Assembly: GCA_944384505.1 (NCBI GenBank)
Contig: CALWTQ010000005.1
Location: 1 to 64,000, forward strand
DNA length: 64,000 nt
DNA from: an uncultured Mediterraneibacter sp.
GTDB taxonomy: Bacteria; Bacillota; Clostridia; Lachnospirales; Lachnospiraceae
Direction: 5' to 3'
Made by a program: the position numbers and the translations under genes. How positions within the stretch are numbered: the stretch's first letter is position 1; every line of letters begins with the position of its first letter. Below the pieces are notes generated by a model that made no database searches, was not told the origin of the DNA, and saw only the letters and a program-made list of their open reading frames with translations. This document shows, in pieces, positions 62,848 to 64,000 of the stretch.

Positions 62848-64000
62848 ATGAGTGAGAAATTATTTAACAGGCCGTCGGAATATTTCGAAGAGCGACACTG
62901 CATTCTGACTGCCAGAGAGATCGCCCAGCAGCCTGCTTCCTGGAGAAGGCTGGCGGACAGTCTGGAAAGCAGGAAGGAAGAGATCCGCGCATTTATGGAT
63001 CAGGTACTTTCAGTGGAGGGCCTTACTATCCTGACAGCGGGGGCCGGATCTTCTGCTTTTATCGGGGAAGCCCTGAAATATGTGCTGGCAGGGGAGCTTC
63101 GCCTGAAAACCCAGAATATCCATACAACGGACATCATCAGTGCGCCGGAGGAGACTCTTTTTGACGCGCCAACCCTGATGATCTCCTATGCGCGTTCAGG
63201 GGAAAGCCCGGAGAGTATGGCGGCGGTGAAGTTCGCGGAGAAAAAGATAAAGAACCTGTGGCACATCATTCTTGTGTGCGACAAGAACAGCACCCTGGCA
63301 AAAACGGGGTACGCACTTCCAAACGCTCTCGTTCTTGACCAGCCGCCGGAGACGTGCGACCAGGGATTTGCCATGACCAGCAGCGTCAGCTGCATGGCGC
63401 TGTCCACGTGGTGTATCTTCCACTATAAAGAGATGGAAGAATATACGGGGTATGTGCGCATGCTGGCAGACAGTGCGGAGGAGCAGATGGAAAGCCTTTA
63501 CGAATCGGCGCAGGCGATTGCCGGGGAGCAGTACAGAAGGCTGATCTGGCTCGGATGCGGCGCGCTGAAAGGGCTGGCGAGAGAAGCCTGTGTGAAATCC
63601 ATGGAGCTGACAGACGGGTATGTCCACGCAGGATATGACGCGGCGACCGGCTTCCGCCATGGACCGAAAACCGTGGTCAATGATGAGACGATGACTGTTC
63701 ATTTCCTCTCCACAAGAGAATATACAAGACAGTATGACGTTGATTTTCTGAAGGAAATGATCGCCGAGAAGAAGAAAAACATCATTGTATCTGTGAAAGA
63801 GGCGTCGTCTGAAGGGTGCGCCTCAGGAGAAGATTACGCGGTGGTATATAAAGTGCCGGATGCAATCCTGAAAAAGTCGGAAATGGGAGCCTATATCCAC
63901 GGGCTTATATTCTCACAGCTTCTGTCGATGAATAAATCACTGGAGAAGCATTTCAACACAGACAGTCCGTGCGAAAAAGGTGAAGTGAACCGCGTTGTAA
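62848..64000 (+). CDS. SIS-domain sugar isomerase, AgaS-like (cut by window end)
   Basis: Open from the ATG at 62848 to the window edge (384 codons, no stop), so nearly complete: the family is about 390 residues and the last visible residues NRVV usually lie near its end. Two SIS domains: ILTAGAGSSAFIGEAL with SYARSGESPESMAAVKFAEK, and IWLGCGALKGLAREACVKSM with GFRHGPKTVVN. This is the AgaS-type (tagatose/galactosamine-6-phosphate ketose-aldose isomerase/deaminase) group. AAGGGAG precedes the start. It suggests an amino sugar or phosphorylated ketose in the pathway. Confidence 0.9.
   Translation, partial: MSEKLFNRPSEYFEERHCILTAREIAQQPASWRRLADSLESRKEEIRAFMDQVLSVEGLTILTAGAGSSAFIGEALKYVLAGELRLKTQNIHTTDIISAPEETLFDAPTLMISYARSGESPESMAAVKFAEKKIKNLWHIILVCDKNSTLAKTGYALPNALVLDQPPETCDQGFAMTSSVSCMALSTWCIFHYKEMEEYTGYVRMLADSAEEQMESLYESAQAIAGEQYRRLIWLGCGALKGLAREACVKSMELTDGYVHAGYDAATGFRHGPKTVVNDETMTVHFLSTREYTRQYDVDFLKEMIAEKKKNIIVSVKEASSEGCASGEDYAVVYKVPDAILKKSEMGAYIHGLIFSQLLSMNKSLEKHFNTDSPCEKGEVNRVV

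Overview
The window reads as chromosomal DNA of a strictly anaerobic gut Firmicute, most likely a Lachnospiraceae/Clostridia member. The signs are an archaeal-type V/A-ATPase operon, purine-rich Shine-Dalgarno sites, an LPXTG-like surface protein built from Listeria-Bacteroides and InlB-type repeats, AraC/IclR-controlled glycan clusters with MalF/MalG-type ABC importers, and a Cys-type sulfatase of the kind matured in anaerobes. Species cannot be fixed from the sequence alone.

Layout. (1) 1-8.2 kb: the tail of a small hydrophobic protein facing a short antisense transcription unit (possible type I toxin-antitoxin pair), then a leftward V-type ATPase operon (H/G-C-I-K-F-E-A-B) that ends without subunit D. 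(2) 8.2-9.0 kb: a 768-bp non-coding element made of three long hairpins inside 24-bp inverted ends, followed by trmB. (3) 10.1-17.1 kb: a consensus-like promoter, a 16-unit CAGA tetranucleotide tract, a GC-rich hairpin, a 2111-aa cell-wall-anchored repeat protein, small palindromic repeats and a tRNA-Lys. (4) 17.4-27.2 kb: a leftward inositol operon (GH43, iolE, iolG, iolC, a frameshifted iolD, iolB, Fe-alcohol dehydrogenase) next to a divergent AraC regulator. (5) 27.3-28.0 kb: an AbrB/PIN toxin-antitoxin pair. (6) 28.2-33.0 kb: a GH4 enzyme, a PfkB sugar kinase, a divergent NodB-like protein and a MATE transporter. (7) 33.0-46.5 kb: an AT-richer rhamnose/glucuronide block (rhaBAD, beta-glucuronidase, ABC importer, GH106-like rhamnosidase, sulfatase). 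(8) 46.6-64 kb: nitroreductase, a gene remnant, then a sugar-acid cluster: FAH hydrolase, IclR, MhpF/MhpE, AraC, binding lipoprotein, MATE, two NodB-like proteins, IlvD-type dehydratase, SDR, two unknown proteins, a second GH4, a 2-hydroxyacid dehydrogenase and a SIS-domain isomerase cut by the window end.

How the genes work together. The rhamnose block would import a rhamnose- and glucuronate-containing, possibly sulfated oligosaccharide, trim it with sulfatase, rhamnosidase and glucuronidase, and send rhamnose to DHAP and lactaldehyde. The last block looks like a non-phosphorylative sugar-acid route (dehydratase, dehydrogenase, FAH hydrolase or aldolase, acylating aldehyde dehydrogenase). 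The most unusual theme is the repeated association of a GH4 enzyme, a MATE carrier and a NodB-like protein with an altered catalytic motif, seen in two separate clusters. No function is known to me for that combination.
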